A stretch of DNA of 64,000 nt, taken from assembly GCF_014155765.1 (NCBI RefSeq), contig NZ_SCKT01000003.1, forward strand, positions 124,001 to 188,000, in the 5' to 3' direction. Source of the stretch: Pantoea dispersa (GTDB lineage Bacteria; Pseudomonadota; Gammaproteobacteria; Enterobacterales; Enterobacteriaceae). Every line of letters starts with the position of its first letter. Position 1 is the first letter of the stretch. The position numbers and the translations under genes are program-made. Positions 1 through 8,933 of this stretch are shown piece after piece. The notes under the pieces were generated by a model. The model did not search any database and had not been told where the DNA came from. It saw only the letters and a list, made by a program, of their open reading frames with translations.

Positions 1-857
1 AAGAGCTGCCGATGCCGCAGGGCCATATCCCGAACGAGCAGTACACCAAAACTCAGCCGCACTCGGTAGAAATGCCAAACATTGGCAATCAGAAACTGAC
101 CGAGTCAGACATGTGGGGTGCTACGCCGTTTGACCAGCTGGCTTGCCGTATTGCTTTTAAAGGCATGCGTTATGACGGCCTGTTCACCGTGCCGGACACC
201 GATGTTTCGCTCAGCTTCCCGGGCTCGCTCGGTGGCATGAACTGGGGCAGCATCTCGTTCGATCCGAACAACCAGTACATGTTCGTCAACGATATGCGCC
301 TTGGCCTGTGGGTGCAGATGATTCCGCAGGACACCACCAAATCGGCTGCCAGCAACGGCGGTGAAGCCATCAACACCGGCATGGGTGCGGTACCGCTGAA
401 AGGCACGCCGTACGCAGTAAACAAAAACCGCTTCATGTCGCCGCTGGGCATTCCGTGTCAGGCACCGCCGTTCGGTACGCTGTCGGCCATCGACATGAAG
501 ACCCGTCAGATTGTGTGGCAGGTGCCGGTGGGTACGGTGCAGGATACCGGTCCGTTTGGTATCAAAATGCATGCGCAGATGCCGGTCGGTATGCCGACGC
601 TGGGCGGTACGCTGGCAACGCAGGGCGGTCTGGTATTTATTGCCGGCACCCAGGATTACTACCTGCGCGCCTTTGATAGCTCAACCGGTAAAGAAGTGTG
701 GAAAGCACGTCTGCCGGTGGGCAGCCAGGGCGGACCAATCAGCTATGTTTCGCCGAAAACCGGCAAACAGTACATCCTGATCTCCGCAGGCGGTGCGCGT
801 CAGTCACCGGATCGCGGTGATTACGTGATTGCTTACGCGCTGCCCGACAGCAAGTAA
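1..857 (+). CDS. PQQ-dependent membrane-bound dehydrogenase, C-terminal part
   Basis: Only the last 285 or so residues lie in the window; the reading frame is already open at position 3, so this is the 3' end of a longer gene (family members are about 800 residues). The visible part is the quinoprotein beta-propeller of the glucose/quinate/shikimate dehydrogenase family. It has the GGMNWG segment, a GLVFIAGTQDYYLRAFD propeller blade and the family C-terminus ISAGGARQSPDRGDYVIAYALP. Family members oxidise sugars or polyols on the periplasmic side and pass electrons to ubiquinone, using PQQ and a divalent metal. The N-terminal membrane helices are outside the window. Glucose dehydrogenase (Gcd) is possible, but the C-terminus differs from E. 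coli Gcd enough that the substrate is left open. Confidence 0.88.
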   Translation, partial: ELPMPQGHIPNEQYTKTQPHSVEMPNIGNQKLTESDMWGATPFDQLACRIAFKGMRYDGLFTVPDTDVSLSFPGSLGGMNWGSISFDPNNQYMFVNDMRLGLWVQMIPQDTTKSAASNGGEAINTGMGAVPLKGTPYAVNKNRFMSPLGIPCQAPPFGTLSAIDMKTRQIVWQVPVGTVQDTGPFGIKMHAQMPVGMPTLGGTLATQGGLVFIAGTQDYYLRAFDSSTGKEVWKARLPVGSQGGPISYVSPKTGKQYILISAGGARQSPDRGDYVIAYALPDSK

Positions 858-871
858 GCCGCAGTAAAAGA

Positions 872-901
872 AAGGCCGACATCATGATGTCGGCCTTTTT
901 T
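872..901 (+). terminator. Rho-independent terminator of the PQQ dehydrogenase gene
   Basis: A perfect stem AAGGCCGACAT / ATGTCGGCCTT is followed by a run of T residues, 15 bases after the stop codon. Confidence 0.85.
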
Positions 902-943
902 ATTAACCTTCCGTGGCGTACTCCTTCCTGTAAGGATCCTTAC

Positions 944-1126
944 TTACTTCTGCTTAGAGGGGCGACGGCTTTTTTGACCTCCTTTTCTTCCAGCTTCCCT
1001 GGCTCTCTCAGGATCGTTCCTGAAATTGCCCCCACTGACTTTGCCGCCCGCGCTACCGGCTTCCCTGGCGCGCTCCGGGTCCTCTGCAAAGTTCCCGGCA
1101 CCGCCTCGTTGCTTGGTTTGTGTCAT
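944..1126 (-). CDS. KGG-domain stress protein (YciG/Con-10 family)
   Basis: A 60-residue, highly charged, glycine-rich protein. It contains two near-identical repeats, GNFAEDPERAREAG (residues 11-24) and GNFRNDPERAREAG (33-46), the second followed by RKGGQ. This is the KGG repeat of the YciG/YmdF/Con-10 family, whose members are general-stress or stationary-phase proteins of unknown biochemical role and probably little fixed structure. The ATG has a GAGG Shine-Dalgarno about 8 bases upstream. A sigma-S-like -10 sequence lies about 60 bases upstream, which fits stress induction. Confidence 0.85.
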   Translation of the reverse strand: MTQTKQRGGAGNFAEDPERAREAGSAGGKVSGGNFRNDPERAREAGRKGGQKSRRPSKQK

Positions 1127-1184
1127 AGCAGAGACCTCATCTAAGGGTATTTTCTTTGATGTGGACTAGCTAGCCACGTTATCC

Positions 1185-1191
1185 AGTATAG
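1185..1191 (-). promoter_or_regulatory. Putative sigma-S-type -10 element for the KGG protein gene
   Basis: On the minus strand the heptamer CTATACT matches the extended -10 preferred by RpoS (CTAYACT). It lies 59 bases from the start codon. No convincing TTGACA-like -35 was found, which is common for RpoS promoters. Confidence 0.5.
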
Positions 1192-1228
1192 TCAGTTAGT
1201 TACGGCGATGCTGTGGGAACTGTCTAAG

Positions 1229-1558
1229 TTATTCTTCGCCGTCGCGCCACAGCGCCTGCAGTTCAGGAGGCGCAACGTTTTCCGGAATAAGAATCACAAT
1301 CGTTCCGGCTTCGCGGTGGGTCGCGTAGCTTATCTGGATGCGGAAATAGCGCTGGTCGCCGCGCCCGATGCTGGCGGCCTGTTCCTCCGGCTCGCCGAGC
1401 GGCAGCGCCTGCTCCAGCACGTTGCACACGCGCTGCTTCTGCGGTTCCGGCAGCTGTGCCAGCGCAAATCGCCGCTCGCTGCGCAGGCCGGGGATAAATG
1501 CAATGCCGCCTTCACGCGCCAGCTCAATGATGGCGTCATCGGTCAGCTGAATATTCAC
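1229..1558 (-). CDS. Protealysin inhibitor (emfourin-like)
   Basis: A 109-residue soluble protein starting VNIQLTDDAIIELAREGGIAF, encoded immediately downstream of protealysin. In Serratia the gene in this position encodes emfourin, a proteinaceous inhibitor of protealysin-like M4 peptidases; the identification rests on position and overall resemblance. The preferred start is GTG at 1558, which overlaps the protealysin stop codon (GTGA) and has GAGG about 10 bases upstream. An in-frame ATG at 1579 would extend the protein by 7 residues but has no ribosome site. The tight overlap implies translational coupling, so inhibitor and protease would be made together in the cytoplasm. Confidence 0.75.
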   Translation of the reverse strand: MNIQLTDDAIIELAREGGIAFIPGLRSERRFALAQLPEPQKQRVCNVLEQALPLGEPEEQAASIGRGDQRYFRIQISYATHREAGTIVILIPENVAPPELQALWRDGEE

Positions 1559-2568
1559 CTTACACCTACCTCGTGCCACGCGGACTGGATCGCCTGTGCC
1601 ACCGTATTATCAAAACGTTTTGCGGCATGCTGTACGGTAAAGCGCGCAAAGGTGCTGAAGTCGGCATCCTGCGGCAATTCCTTATCGCACAGCGTGTCGT
1701 ACCATGCCTGACCGGCCCGTTCCCAGGCAAAGCCGCCCAGCGCGGTCGCTGCCAGATAGAAGGCGCGATTGGGAATGCCGGAGTTAAGATGTACGCCGCC
1801 GTTGTCTTCGCGCGTGTCGATATAGTGATCCATATCGGCAGGCTGCGGATCTTTGCCGAGCAGCGGATCGTCATAGGCGGTACCGGGCGCAGACATCGAG
1901 CGCAGGCCACTGCCCTTAATACCCGCCGCCAGCAGCCCTTCGCCGATGATCCAGTCAGCCTGGTCGGCGCTTTGCTTAAGGTGATACTGCTTCACCAGCG
2001 AGCCGAACACATCGGACATCGATTCGTTGAGCGCACCTGCCTGCTGGAAGTAAATCAGCCCGGCTTCGGTTTCGGTCACACCGTGCGTCAGCTCGTGCGC
2101 GACCACATCGATGGCAATGGTAAAGCGATTGAAGATCTCACCGTCGCCGTCGCCAAATACCATCTGCTGGCCATTCCAGAAGGCGTTCTGGTACTCCTTG
2201 CCGTAATGCACGGTGCCATCCAGTTTCAGGCCTTTGTTGTCCAGCGAGTTGCGCTGATAGATCTGCCAGTAGAAATCATAGGTGATGCCGAGATAGTTCC
2301 ACGCTTCGTCGGCGGCGACGTCACCGTTACCGGGCTGGCCTTCCTCACGGATCAGGGTGCCGGGCAGATTTTGCGTATTACCCGCGTCGTAGATAGCACG
2401 CAAAACACTGCCGGGCTGCGCGGTGCTGGCTGCGCTGGCGGTGTGAGGATGTTCCGCCATCAGCTGTTGCACGTGGGTGAGAGTGCGCCGCGCGTAATCC
2501 TGCTGTGCGCCGGAACAGTTATCGATGATGTTTCGCAGAATATACGGAGGAATAACGCTGTAAGGCAT
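1555..2568 (-). CDS. Protealysin-like M4 (thermolysin-family) metalloprotease
   Basis: A 337-residue zinc metallopeptidase. The HELTH motif (158-162) gives the two zinc histidines and the catalytic glutamate, NESMSD (181-186) supplies the third zinc ligand, and His260 in DNGGVHLNSG is the transition-state histidine. The N-terminus is not a signal peptide. Instead there is a short propeptide of about 50 residues with the PPYIL motif (7-11) typical of protealysin precursors, rather than the long FTP/PepSY propeptide of secreted thermolysins. The ATG at 2568 has AGGGAG 7 bases upstream. The first gene of a two-gene operon with its inhibitor. Protealysin-like enzymes mature autocatalytically and in Serratia have been linked to actin cleavage and cell invasion; that role here is only inference. 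Confidence 0.92.
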   Translation of the reverse strand: MPYSVIPPYILRNIIDNCSGAQQDYARRTLTHVQQLMAEHPHTASAASTAQPGSVLRAIYDAGNTQNLPGTLIREEGQPGNGDVAADEAWNYLGITYDFYWQIYQRNSLDNKGLKLDGTVHYGKEYQNAFWNGQQMVFGDGDGEIFNRFTIAIDVVAHELTHGVTETEAGLIYFQQAGALNESMSDVFGSLVKQYHLKQSADQADWIIGEGLLAAGIKGSGLRSMSAPGTAYDDPLLGKDPQPADMDHYIDTREDNGGVHLNSGIPNRAFYLAATALGGFAWERAGQAWYDTLCDKELPQDADFSTFARFTVQHAAKRFDNTVAQAIQSAWHEVGVR

Positions 2569-2693
2569 GTCGAACTCCCTGACGGATGGGTATGTCAGAA
2601 AGTATAGACCTGCTTATCAATCGCGCGCCGCTGCGTCTGCAGCCCGCGCGATTTACAGGGGGTTATCAACCATTTATGCGGCTGAAAAGATTA

Positions 2694-4061
2694 TCACGCC
2701 TTACGGCTGCGCGCCTTCTGTGGTTGTAACGCCGTCACCTGACTCTCCACCCAGCCATCATCCAGCCGGGTACGCAGCAGATCGCCGGTATGCAGCTGAC
2801 GGGTCTTTTTCACCACCTGGCCCTGAGCATCGGTGGTGACGCTAAAGCCACGCGCCAGCGTCGCCAGCGGACTCACGCCTTCCAGCTGTGCTGCCAGCGT
2901 ACCAAAACGCTGCCGGCTGTGATTGAGCTGTTTTTCCATGCCCTGCTGCAGCCGGTAATGCCACTGCTGTAACTGCTGCTGAGCGCGCAGAATACGTCCC
3001 TGCGGCTGCTGGGATTGCAGGCGCTGCAGCAGGCGGTCCTGCTGGCGATGCGCCAGGCGCAGCCGCTGGTCGACCGCTTCCTGCAGACGACGCTGCAGCT
3101 GGATCAGCGTGGTTTGCTGGCGTGCCAGGCGCAGCTGCGGATGCTGCTGTTGCAGACGATGCTGCAGCCGGGTGAAGCGGCGCTGCTGCTGCGCCACGTA
3201 ATAATCCATCGCCATCTCCATGCGCTGCTGCTGAGACTGCAAACGGCGCAGCAGCTCGATCTGGTTGCGGCTCACCAGCTCGGCAGCGGCAGAAGGCGTC
3301 GGCGCGCGCAGATCGGCAACAAAGTCGGCGATAGTGACATCGGTTTCATGCCCAACGGCGCTGACGATCGGCAGGCGGCTGGCAAAGATGGCCCGCGCCA
3401 CGCGCTCGTCGTTGAAGCTCCACAAATCTTCCAGTGAACCGCCGCCGCGCCCGACGATCAGCACGTCGCACTCGTCACGCTGGTTGGCCAGCTCGATGGC
3501 GCGCACGATGGCGGCGGGCGCATCAACGCCTTGCACTGCAGTCGGATAGATCACCACCGGCAGCGAGGGATCGCGGCGATGCAGCACGCGCAGCACATCG
3601 TGCAATGCCGCGCCGGTGGCGGAGGTGATCACGCCCACCTGGCGCGCCGGCTCCGGCAGCGGTTGTTTAAACTGCTGGTCGAACAGGCCCTCCGCCGCCA
3701 GCCGGGCTTTCAGCTGCTCAAACTGTTGCTGCAGCAGCCCTTCACCGGCCGGATGCATGCTTTCGATAATCAACTGATAGTCGCCGCGCGGCTCATACAG
3801 CGTGATGCTGGCACGCACCAGCACCTGCTGACCGTGCTGCGGGCGAAAGCTGACGCGTCGATTGCTGTTGCGGAACATGGCACAGCGCACCTGCGCGCCA
3901 TCGTCCTTCAGGGTGAAGTACCAGTGACCGGAAGCGGGCTGAGTGAAATTGGAAATTTCAGCGCTGAGCCACACCAGGCCCATCTCATTTTCCAGCAGTT
4001 GGCGCACCGTGGTGTTCAGGCGGCTGACAGTAAAAATATTGGCGGTTGGCGGTAGCGACAT
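2694..4061 (-). CDS. xseA: Exodeoxyribonuclease VII large subunit
   Basis: A 455-residue protein matching E. coli XseA (456) throughout. It has an N-terminal OB-fold (from about residue 10, IFTVSRLN, to about 105), the central catalytic domain with [12 protein letters not shown] and [17 protein letters not shown], and a long glutamine/arginine-rich coiled coil (about 260-400) that carries XseB subunits. It degrades single-stranded DNA in both directions to oligonucleotides. The ATG at 4061 ([10 protein letters not shown]) reproduces the E. coli N-terminus; a TTG 21 bases upstream has no ribosome site. Divergent from guaB, as in E. coli. Confidence 0.96.
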   Translation of the reverse strand: MSLPPTANIFTVSRLNTTVRQLLENEMGLVWLSAEISNFTQPASGHWYFTLKDDGAQVRCAMFRNSNRRVSFRPQHGQQVLVRASITLYEPRGDYQLIIESMHPAGEGLLQQQFEQLKARLAAEGLFDQQFKQPLPEPARQVGVITSATGAALHDVLRVLHRRDPSLPVVIYPTAVQGVDAPAAIVRAIELANQRDECDVLIVGRGGGSLEDLWSFNDERVARAIFASRLPIVSAVGHETDVTIADFVADLRAPTPSAAAELVSRNQIELLRRLQSQQQRMEMAMDYYVAQQQRRFTRLQHRLQQQHPQLRLARQQTTLIQLQRRLQEAVDQRLRLAHRQQDRLLQRLQSQQPQGRILRAQQQLQQWHYRLQQGMEKQLNHSRQRFGTLAAQLEGVSPLATLARGFSVTTDAQGQVVKKTRQLHTGDLLRTRLDDGWVESQVTALQPQKARSRKA

Positions 4062-4150
4062 GTGATGAGGATCAAATTTCAAATCAGAGGGTTAATTAAC
4101 CGATACTACATGCCTGCCCCGGAGGATCAAGACTTTTTCCGAAAAAACAC

Positions 4151-4179
4151 TGGAGGCAACCGATTTCGGCCTGTATAAT
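4151..4179 (+). promoter_or_regulatory. guaB promoter with PurR-like operator
   Basis: A perfect TATAAT at 4174-4179 lies 50 bases before the guaB start. The sequence AGGCAACCGATTTCGG (4154-4169) matches the PurR consensus ACGCAAACGTTTTCGT at 12 of 16 positions and covers the spacer between -35 and -10. That fits the known purine repression of guaBA. The -35 is poor. Confidence 0.6.
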
Positions 4180-4229
4180 GCCGCGGCAATATTTTATCTG
4201 TTTTAAACGCCCCAGGTGGAGATATTGCA

Positions 4230-5696
4230 ATGTTAAGAATCGCGAAAGAAGCCCTCACATTTGACGACGTCCTGCTCGTTCCCGCTCACTCCACTGTTTT
4301 ACCCAACACGGCCGATCTCAGCACCCAGCTGACCAAAAACATCCGTCTCAACATTCCTATGCTGTCTGCAGCGATGGACACCGTGACCGAAGCCGGTCTG
4401 GCGATTGCGCTGGCGCAGGAAGGCGGTCTGGGCTTTATCCACAAAAACATGTCGATTGAGCGCCAGGCGGATGAAGTTCGCAAGGTGAAAAAACACGAAA
4501 GCGGCGTCGTAACGGAGCCACAGACCGTGCTGCCAACCACCACGCTGGCCGAGGTGAAAGAGCTGACCGAACGTAACGGCTTCGCCGGTTACCCGGTGGT
4601 TAACGCTGACAACGAGCTGGTGGGCATCATTACCGGTCGTGACGTGCGCTTCGTGACCGATATGACGCTGCCGGTGACCGCGGTCATGACGCCGAAAGAG
4701 CGCCTGGTGACGGTGAAAGAGGGTGAAGCGCGTGAAGTCGTGCTGCAGAAAATGCACGAAAAACGCGTCGAGAAAGCGCTGGTTGTTGACGACAGCTTCC
4801 ACCTGCTGGGCATGATTACCGTTAAAGATTTCCAGAAAGCCGAGCGTAAACCTAACGCCTGTAAAGATGCGCAGGGTCGTCTGCGCGTCGGTGCCGCGGT
4901 GGGTGCCGGTGCCGGCAACGAAGAGCGCGTTGATGCGCTGGTCGCTGCGGGCGTTGACGTACTGCTGATCGACTCCTCGCACGGCCACTCTGAAGGCGTG
5001 CTGCAGCGTATCCGTGAAACCCGCGCAAAATATCCAGACCTCGAAATCATCGGCGGCAACGTGGCGACCGGTGCAGGCGCACTGGCGCTGGCTAACGCGG
5101 GCGTGAGCGCGGTGAAAGTGGGCATCGGCCCGGGCTCCATCTGTACTACCCGTATCGTTACCGGCGTTGGCGTACCGCAGATCACGGCAGTATCCGACGC
5201 GGTTGAAGCGCTGGAAGGTACCGGTATTCCGGTCATCGCTGACGGTGGTATCCGTTTCTCTGGCGACATCGCCAAAGCTATCGCCGCGGGCGCGTCGGCG
5301 GTAATGGTCGGCTCCATGCTGGCCGGTACCGAAGAGTCGCCGGGCGAAATCGAGCTCTACCAGGGCCGTGCGTTCAAATCCTACCGCGGTATGGGTTCAC
5401 TGGGCGCGATGTCCAAAGGCTCGTCTGACCGCTACTTCCAGAGCGATAACGCCGCCGACAAACTGGTGCCGGAAGGTATCGAAGGGCGCGTTGCCTATAA
5501 AGGCCGCCTGAAAGAGATCGTGCACCAGCAGATGGGCGGCCTGCGCTCCTGCATGGGCCTGACCGGTTGCCCGACCATCGACGATCTGCGCACCAAAGCC
5601 GAGTTCGTGCGCATCAGCGGCGCCGGCATTAACGAAAGCCACGTGCACGATGTGACCATCACCAAAGAGTCACCGAACTACCGCATGGGTTCATAA
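4230..5696 (+). CDS. guaB: Inosine-5'-monophosphate dehydrogenase
   Basis: A 488-residue protein, the same length as E. coli GuaB and nearly identical to it. It oxidises IMP to XMP with NAD+, the first committed step of GMP synthesis. A TIM-barrel catalytic core is interrupted by two CBS domains (about 93-205). The catalytic cysteine lies in GPGSICTT (Cys305), and the phosphate loop [11 protein letters not shown] and flap segment [11 protein letters not shown] are present. The ribosome site AGGTGGAG precedes the ATG. Followed after 72 bases, including a hairpin, by guaA, the next enzyme in the pathway. Confidence 0.98.
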   Translation: MLRIAKEALTFDDVLLVPAHSTVLPNTADLSTQLTKNIRLNIPMLSAAMDTVTEAGLAIALAQEGGLGFIHKNMSIERQADEVRKVKKHESGVVTEPQTVLPTTTLAEVKELTERNGFAGYPVVNADNELVGIITGRDVRFVTDMTLPVTAVMTPKERLVTVKEGEAREVVLQKMHEKRVEKALVVDDSFHLLGMITVKDFQKAERKPNACKDAQGRLRVGAAVGAGAGNEERVDALVAAGVDVLLIDSSHGHSEGVLQRIRETRAKYPDLEIIGGNVATGAGALALANAGVSAVKVGIGPGSICTTRIVTGVGVPQITAVSDAVEALEGTGIPVIADGGIRFSGDIAKAIAAGASAVMVGSMLAGTEESPGEIELYQGRAFKSYRGMGSLGAMSKGSSDRYFQSDNAADKLVPEGIEGRVAYKGRLKEIVHQQMGGLRSCMGLTGCPTIDDLRTKAEFVRISGAGINESHVHDVTITKESPNYRMGS

Positions 5697-5711
5697 TCCC
5701 GTAAGATTTCC

Positions 5712-5737
5712 CGCCCGGCTCCTGCCGGGCGCTTTTA
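5712..5737 (+). terminator. Hairpin between guaB and guaA
   Basis: The stem CGCCCGGC / GCCGGGCG with loop TCCT is followed by GCTTTTATT. The short, interrupted T-run suggests an attenuating or mRNA-stabilising hairpin inside the operon rather than a full stop; this is inference. Confidence 0.55.
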
Positions 5738-5768
5738 TTATTAAGTCCATCCCAATGGAAACGCCTCA

Positions 5769-7349
5769 ATGACGACTGAAAATATTCATAAACATCGTAT
5801 TTTGATCCTCGATTTTGGTTCTCAGTATACGCAGCTGGTCGCGCGCCGCGTGCGTGAGCTGGGCGTCTACTGCGAACTCTGGGCGTGGGATGTCACCGAA
5901 GAGCAAATCCGCCAGTTCAACCCGAACGGCATCATCCTCTCCGGTGGTCCGGAAAGCACCACCGAGCACAACAGCCCGCGCGCGCCGGAATATGTGTTCA
6001 ACGCTGGTGTGCCGGTGCTGGGCGTGTGCTACGGCATGCAGACCATGGCGATGCAGCTGGGCGGTAAGGTTGAAGGCTCGAACGAGCGTGAATTTGGTTA
6101 CGCGCAGGTTGAAGTGACAACCCCGAGCGCGCTGGTGCGTGATATCGAAGATGCCATCAGCGCGGCGGGCAAACCGCTGCTAGACGTGTGGATGAGCCAC
6201 GGTGACAAAGTCACGGCGATCCCGGCAGACTTCGTGACGGTTGCCAGCACCGAAAGCTGCCCGTTTGCCATCATGGCCAACGAAGAGAAGCGTTTCTACG
6301 GCGTGCAGTTCCACCCGGAAGTGACGCACACCCGTCAGGGCCTGCGCATGCTGGAGCGTTTTGTGCGCGACATCTGCGGCTGTGAAGCGCTGTGGACGCC
6401 AGCCAAAATCATCGAAGACGCGGTAGAGCGCATCCGTGAGCAGGTGGGTGAAGACCGTGTGATTCTCGGCCTTTCCGGCGGCGTGGACTCGTCCGTGACC
6501 GCGATGCTGCTGCACCGCGCGATTGGCGAGCGCCTGACCTGTGTGTTCGTCGATAACGGACTGCTGCGTCTGAATGAAGCTGAGCAGGTGATGGACATGT
6601 TCGGCGACCACTTTGGTCTGAACATCGTGCACGTTGCGGCAGAAGGGCGCTTCCTCGACGCGCTGGCGGGCGAGAACGATCCGGAAGCCAAACGTAAAAT
6701 CATCGGCCGCGTGTTCGTGGAAGTGTTCGACGAAGAAGCACTGAAGCTGACCGACGTGAAGTGGCTGGCGCAGGGCACCATCTATCCGGATGTGATTGAG
6801 TCGGCGGCTTCGGCTACCGGTAAAGCGCACGTGATCAAATCGCACCACAACGTGGGCGGTTTGCCGAAAGAGATGAAGATGGGCCTGGTTGAGCCGCTGA
6901 AAGAGCTGTTCAAAGATGAAGTGCGTAAAATCGGTCTGGAACTCGGCCTGCCTTACGACATGCTGTACCGCCATCCCTTCCCGGGCCCGGGTCTGGGCGT
7001 GCGCGTACTGGGTGAAGTGAAGAAAGAGTACTGCGACCTGCTGCGCCGTGCCGATGCCATCTTTATCGAAGAGCTGCGCAAAGCCGATCTGTACAACAAA
7101 GTCAGCCAGGCCTTTACCGTGTTCCTGCCGGTGCGCTCCGTCGGCGTGATGGGCGATGGCCGTAAATACGACTGGGTGGTTTCCCTGCGTGCTGTCGAAA
7201 CCATCGACTTCATGACGGCCCACTGGGCGCACCTGCCGTACGACTTCCTCGGACGCGTCTCCAACCGCATCATCAACGAAGTGAACGGCATTTCACGCGT
7301 GGTTTATGACATTTCAGGTAAACCGCCTGCGACGATTGAGTGGGAATAA
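5769..7349 (+). CDS. guaA: GMP synthase (glutamine-hydrolysing)
   Basis: A 526-residue protein, one residue longer than E. coli GuaA. It converts XMP, ATP and glutamine to GMP. The N-terminal class I glutamine amidotransferase domain has nucleophile Cys87 in GVCYGMQ and FHPEVTH for the His/Glu pair. The ATP pyrophosphatase domain has the PP-loop [10 protein letters not shown] (about 230-240). The C-terminal dimerisation domain ends in [12 protein letters not shown]. The second gene of the guaBA operon. Confidence 0.98.
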   Translation: MTTENIHKHRILILDFGSQYTQLVARRVRELGVYCELWAWDVTEEQIRQFNPNGIILSGGPESTTEHNSPRAPEYVFNAGVPVLGVCYGMQTMAMQLGGKVEGSNEREFGYAQVEVTTPSALVRDIEDAISAAGKPLLDVWMSHGDKVTAIPADFVTVASTESCPFAIMANEEKRFYGVQFHPEVTHTRQGLRMLERFVRDICGCEALWTPAKIIEDAVERIREQVGEDRVILGLSGGVDSSVTAMLLHRAIGERLTCVFVDNGLLRLNEAEQVMDMFGDHFGLNIVHVAAEGRFLDALAGENDPEAKRKIIGRVFVEVFDEEALKLTDVKWLAQGTIYPDVIESAASATGKAHVIKSHHNVGGLPKEMKMGLVEPLKELFKDEVRKIGLELGLPYDMLYRHPFPGPGLGVRVLGEVKKEYCDLLRRADAIFIEELRKADLYNKVSQAFTVFLPVRSVGVMGDGRKYDWVVSLRAVETIDFMTAHWAHLPYDFLGRVSNRIINEVNGISRVVYDISGKPPATIEWE

Positions 7350-7384
7350 CGCCCGCACTGGCAACCGCCAGCACCTGAAGCTTC

Positions 7385-7412
7385 AAAGCCCGCGTAACTG
7401 CGGGCTTTTTTA
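7385..7412 (+). terminator. Rho-independent terminator of guaBA
   Basis: The stem AAAGCCCGC / GCGGGCTTT, with a short loop and six T residues, lies about 35 bases after the guaA stop. Confidence 0.88.
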
Positions 7413-7462
7413 TCCTGCCATCTTTCGCATCGCCCGATCCGCGCAGAATTCAGATACAGCGC

Positions 7463-8374
7463 CTACAGCCGCGCCGCCTGTTGTTCAATAAATTCCCTGA
7501 ACCACTGCTGGGCGGGATGCGCGTCGCTGCGCCGGTGCCAGATCAGGTTGAACACCATTTCGGGCAACGACAGCGGTGGAGGGAACAGCACCAGCTGGCG
7601 ACTGGCCTGCGCATGCAGCGCCACGCGCTTCATCACGGTCGCCGTCATGTGGGTTTGCGCCACGATAGACGGCACCGTAAACATCTGCTGGACCGTCAGC
7701 CCCAGCCGGCGCTTTTTACCCTGCTGCGCCAGCACCTGATCAACCAGGCCGTACAGTTCACCTTCCGGCGAGACCAGAATATGCGGCAGCGCCAGGTAGC
7801 TTTCCATGTCCATGCCGCGTCTGGCCGCCGGATGGTTGCTGGCGACGATGGTGACGAATTCGTCGCGCAATACCGGCCGGGAGATGATGCGGCTATCGCT
7901 GTGCGTAGGCATGACGCCGATGGCGACATCAATCGCGCCGGCATCTAACAAATCGACCGCGTGATCGCGGTTGGTAAACGCCTGCACATTCAATGACACG
8001 CCGGGGGCGACGTCCTGTAGCGCCTGCATTAACGAAGGCAGCAACACGAAAGCCGGATACTCCGACACGCCCAATTTGAAGTTTATTTGCGCTTTTTCCG
8101 CTGCAAACGCGGGCTTTGCCACCAGTGTCGCTTCGAGCTGGCGCAACGCCCCGGCGATGGGGCCGGACAGATCGCGTGCACGCGCGGTCGGCAGTAAACC
8201 CTCCGCGCTGCGCATGAACAGCGGGTCACCGAACAGGGTGCGTAACCGCGACAAAGCGGCGCTCATCGCCGGCTGGCTGACGCCCACATGGGTTGCCGCC
8301 CGCGTGACGTTGCGCTCGTTCATCAGCGCGTCAAAAGCCACTAACAGATTGAGATCGATGCCATGAAAATCCAT
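7463..8374 (-). CDS. LysR-family transcriptional regulator
   Basis: A protein of about 303 residues. The N-terminal winged helix-turn-helix (about residues 4-62: IDLNLLVAFDALMNERNVTRAA, then VSQPAMSAALSRLR) is followed by a LysR substrate-binding domain. The N-terminus resembles the NodD/NahR/LinR branch (DLNLL.AFDALM). The ATG at 8374 is chosen because it gives the usual MDFHGIDLNLL start; a GTG 15 bases upstream is in frame, and neither has a strong ribosome site. Divergent from the SnoaL-like and MDR oxidoreductase genes, which it probably controls; the inducer is unknown. Confidence 0.85.
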   Translation of the reverse strand: MDFHGIDLNLLVAFDALMNERNVTRAATHVGVSQPAMSAALSRLRTLFGDPLFMRSAEGLLPTARARDLSGPIAGALRQLEATLVAKPAFAAEKAQINFKLGVSEYPAFVLLPSLMQALQDVAPGVSLNVQAFTNRDHAVDLLDAGAIDVAIGVMPTHSDSRIISRPVLRDEFVTIVASNHPAARRGMDMESYLALPHILVSPEGELYGLVDQVLAQQGKKRRLGLTVQQMFTVPSIVAQTHMTATVMKRVALHAQASRQLVLFPPPLSLPEMVFNLIWHRRSDAHPAQQWFREFIEQQAARL

Positions 8375-8389
8375 ACGGCAAATAATCAC

Positions 8390-8402
8390 TCATATTGAAT
8401 AT
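8390..8402. promoter_or_regulatory. Putative LysR operator between divergent genes
   Basis: The 11-base palindrome ATATTGAATAT (8392-8402) sits 68 bases before the SnoaL-like gene and 18 bases before the regulator start. With the preceding T it fits the T-N11-A pattern of LysR sites. Not otherwise supported. Confidence 0.35.
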
Positions 8403-8469
8403 TTGTTGGACGAATTGTAGGGCGCTGCGCAAAATTCCACAACCAACCCTCACCTGAAAGTGAATAACG

Positions 8470-8913
8470 ATGAATCCAGCAGCAGAATACGTACAACGTC
8501 TGAAAATTGAACGACAGGCGGTAGAGACGCTCTATCAGGCCTTCAGCGACAACAACCCAGATCTGGTCGATAGCGTGCTGGCTCCGTCATGGGAAGACAT
8601 TCCGCTGGCGCCGGGACAGGCGCCCGGGCCGGAAGGCATCAAGCCGATCATTCGCATGCTGGCGCAGGCTTTTCCGGACGTGCAGATCGTGGTGCATGAC
8701 ATGATTCAGGAGCCTGGCCGCATCGCGGCGCGGGCGGAAATCAGCGGCACCCATCTCGGCGAAATTTTCGGTATCGCGCCGACTGGTAAGAAAGTGAGCT
8801 TCCGTCTGCATGAGTTCCATGCGCTGGAGGACGGCCGTCTGATCACCACCTGGCACATGGAGGATTGGTTTGGCCTGTTCCTCCAGCTTGGCCAGTTTCC
8901 GCCACAAGCCTGA
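8470..8913 (+). CDS. SnoaL-like ester cyclase/NTF2-fold protein
   Basis: A 147-residue soluble protein of the SnoaL-like polyketide cyclase superfamily. It has an N-terminal helix, VETLYQAFSDNNPDLVDSVLAPSWED, then the alternating strands of the cone-shaped NTF2 fold, ending HEFHALEDGRLITTWHMEDWFGLF. Relatives are cyclases, hydratases or simply uncharacterised binding proteins, so no reaction can be assigned. 20 bases upstream of an MDR oxidoreductase gene and divergent from the LysR regulator; the three look like one small catabolic or detoxification cassette. Confidence 0.78.
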   Translation: MNPAAEYVQRLKIERQAVETLYQAFSDNNPDLVDSVLAPSWEDIPLAPGQAPGPEGIKPIIRMLAQAFPDVQIVVHDMIQEPGRIAARAEISGTHLGEIFGIAPTGKKVSFRLHEFHALEDGRLITTWHMEDWFGLFLQLGQFPPQA

Positions 8914-8933
8914 ATCAGACCGGAGAGTTGATA

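Noticed and set aside
1573-2607. Long open frame on the plus strand opposite protealysin (over 300 codons)
   Set aside because: No family features or ribosome site; the minus-strand frame has intact M4 catalytic motifs. High GC produces long antisense frames here.
6180-7232. 350-codon minus-strand frame opposite guaA
   Set aside because: Shadow of guaA with no recognisable domain.
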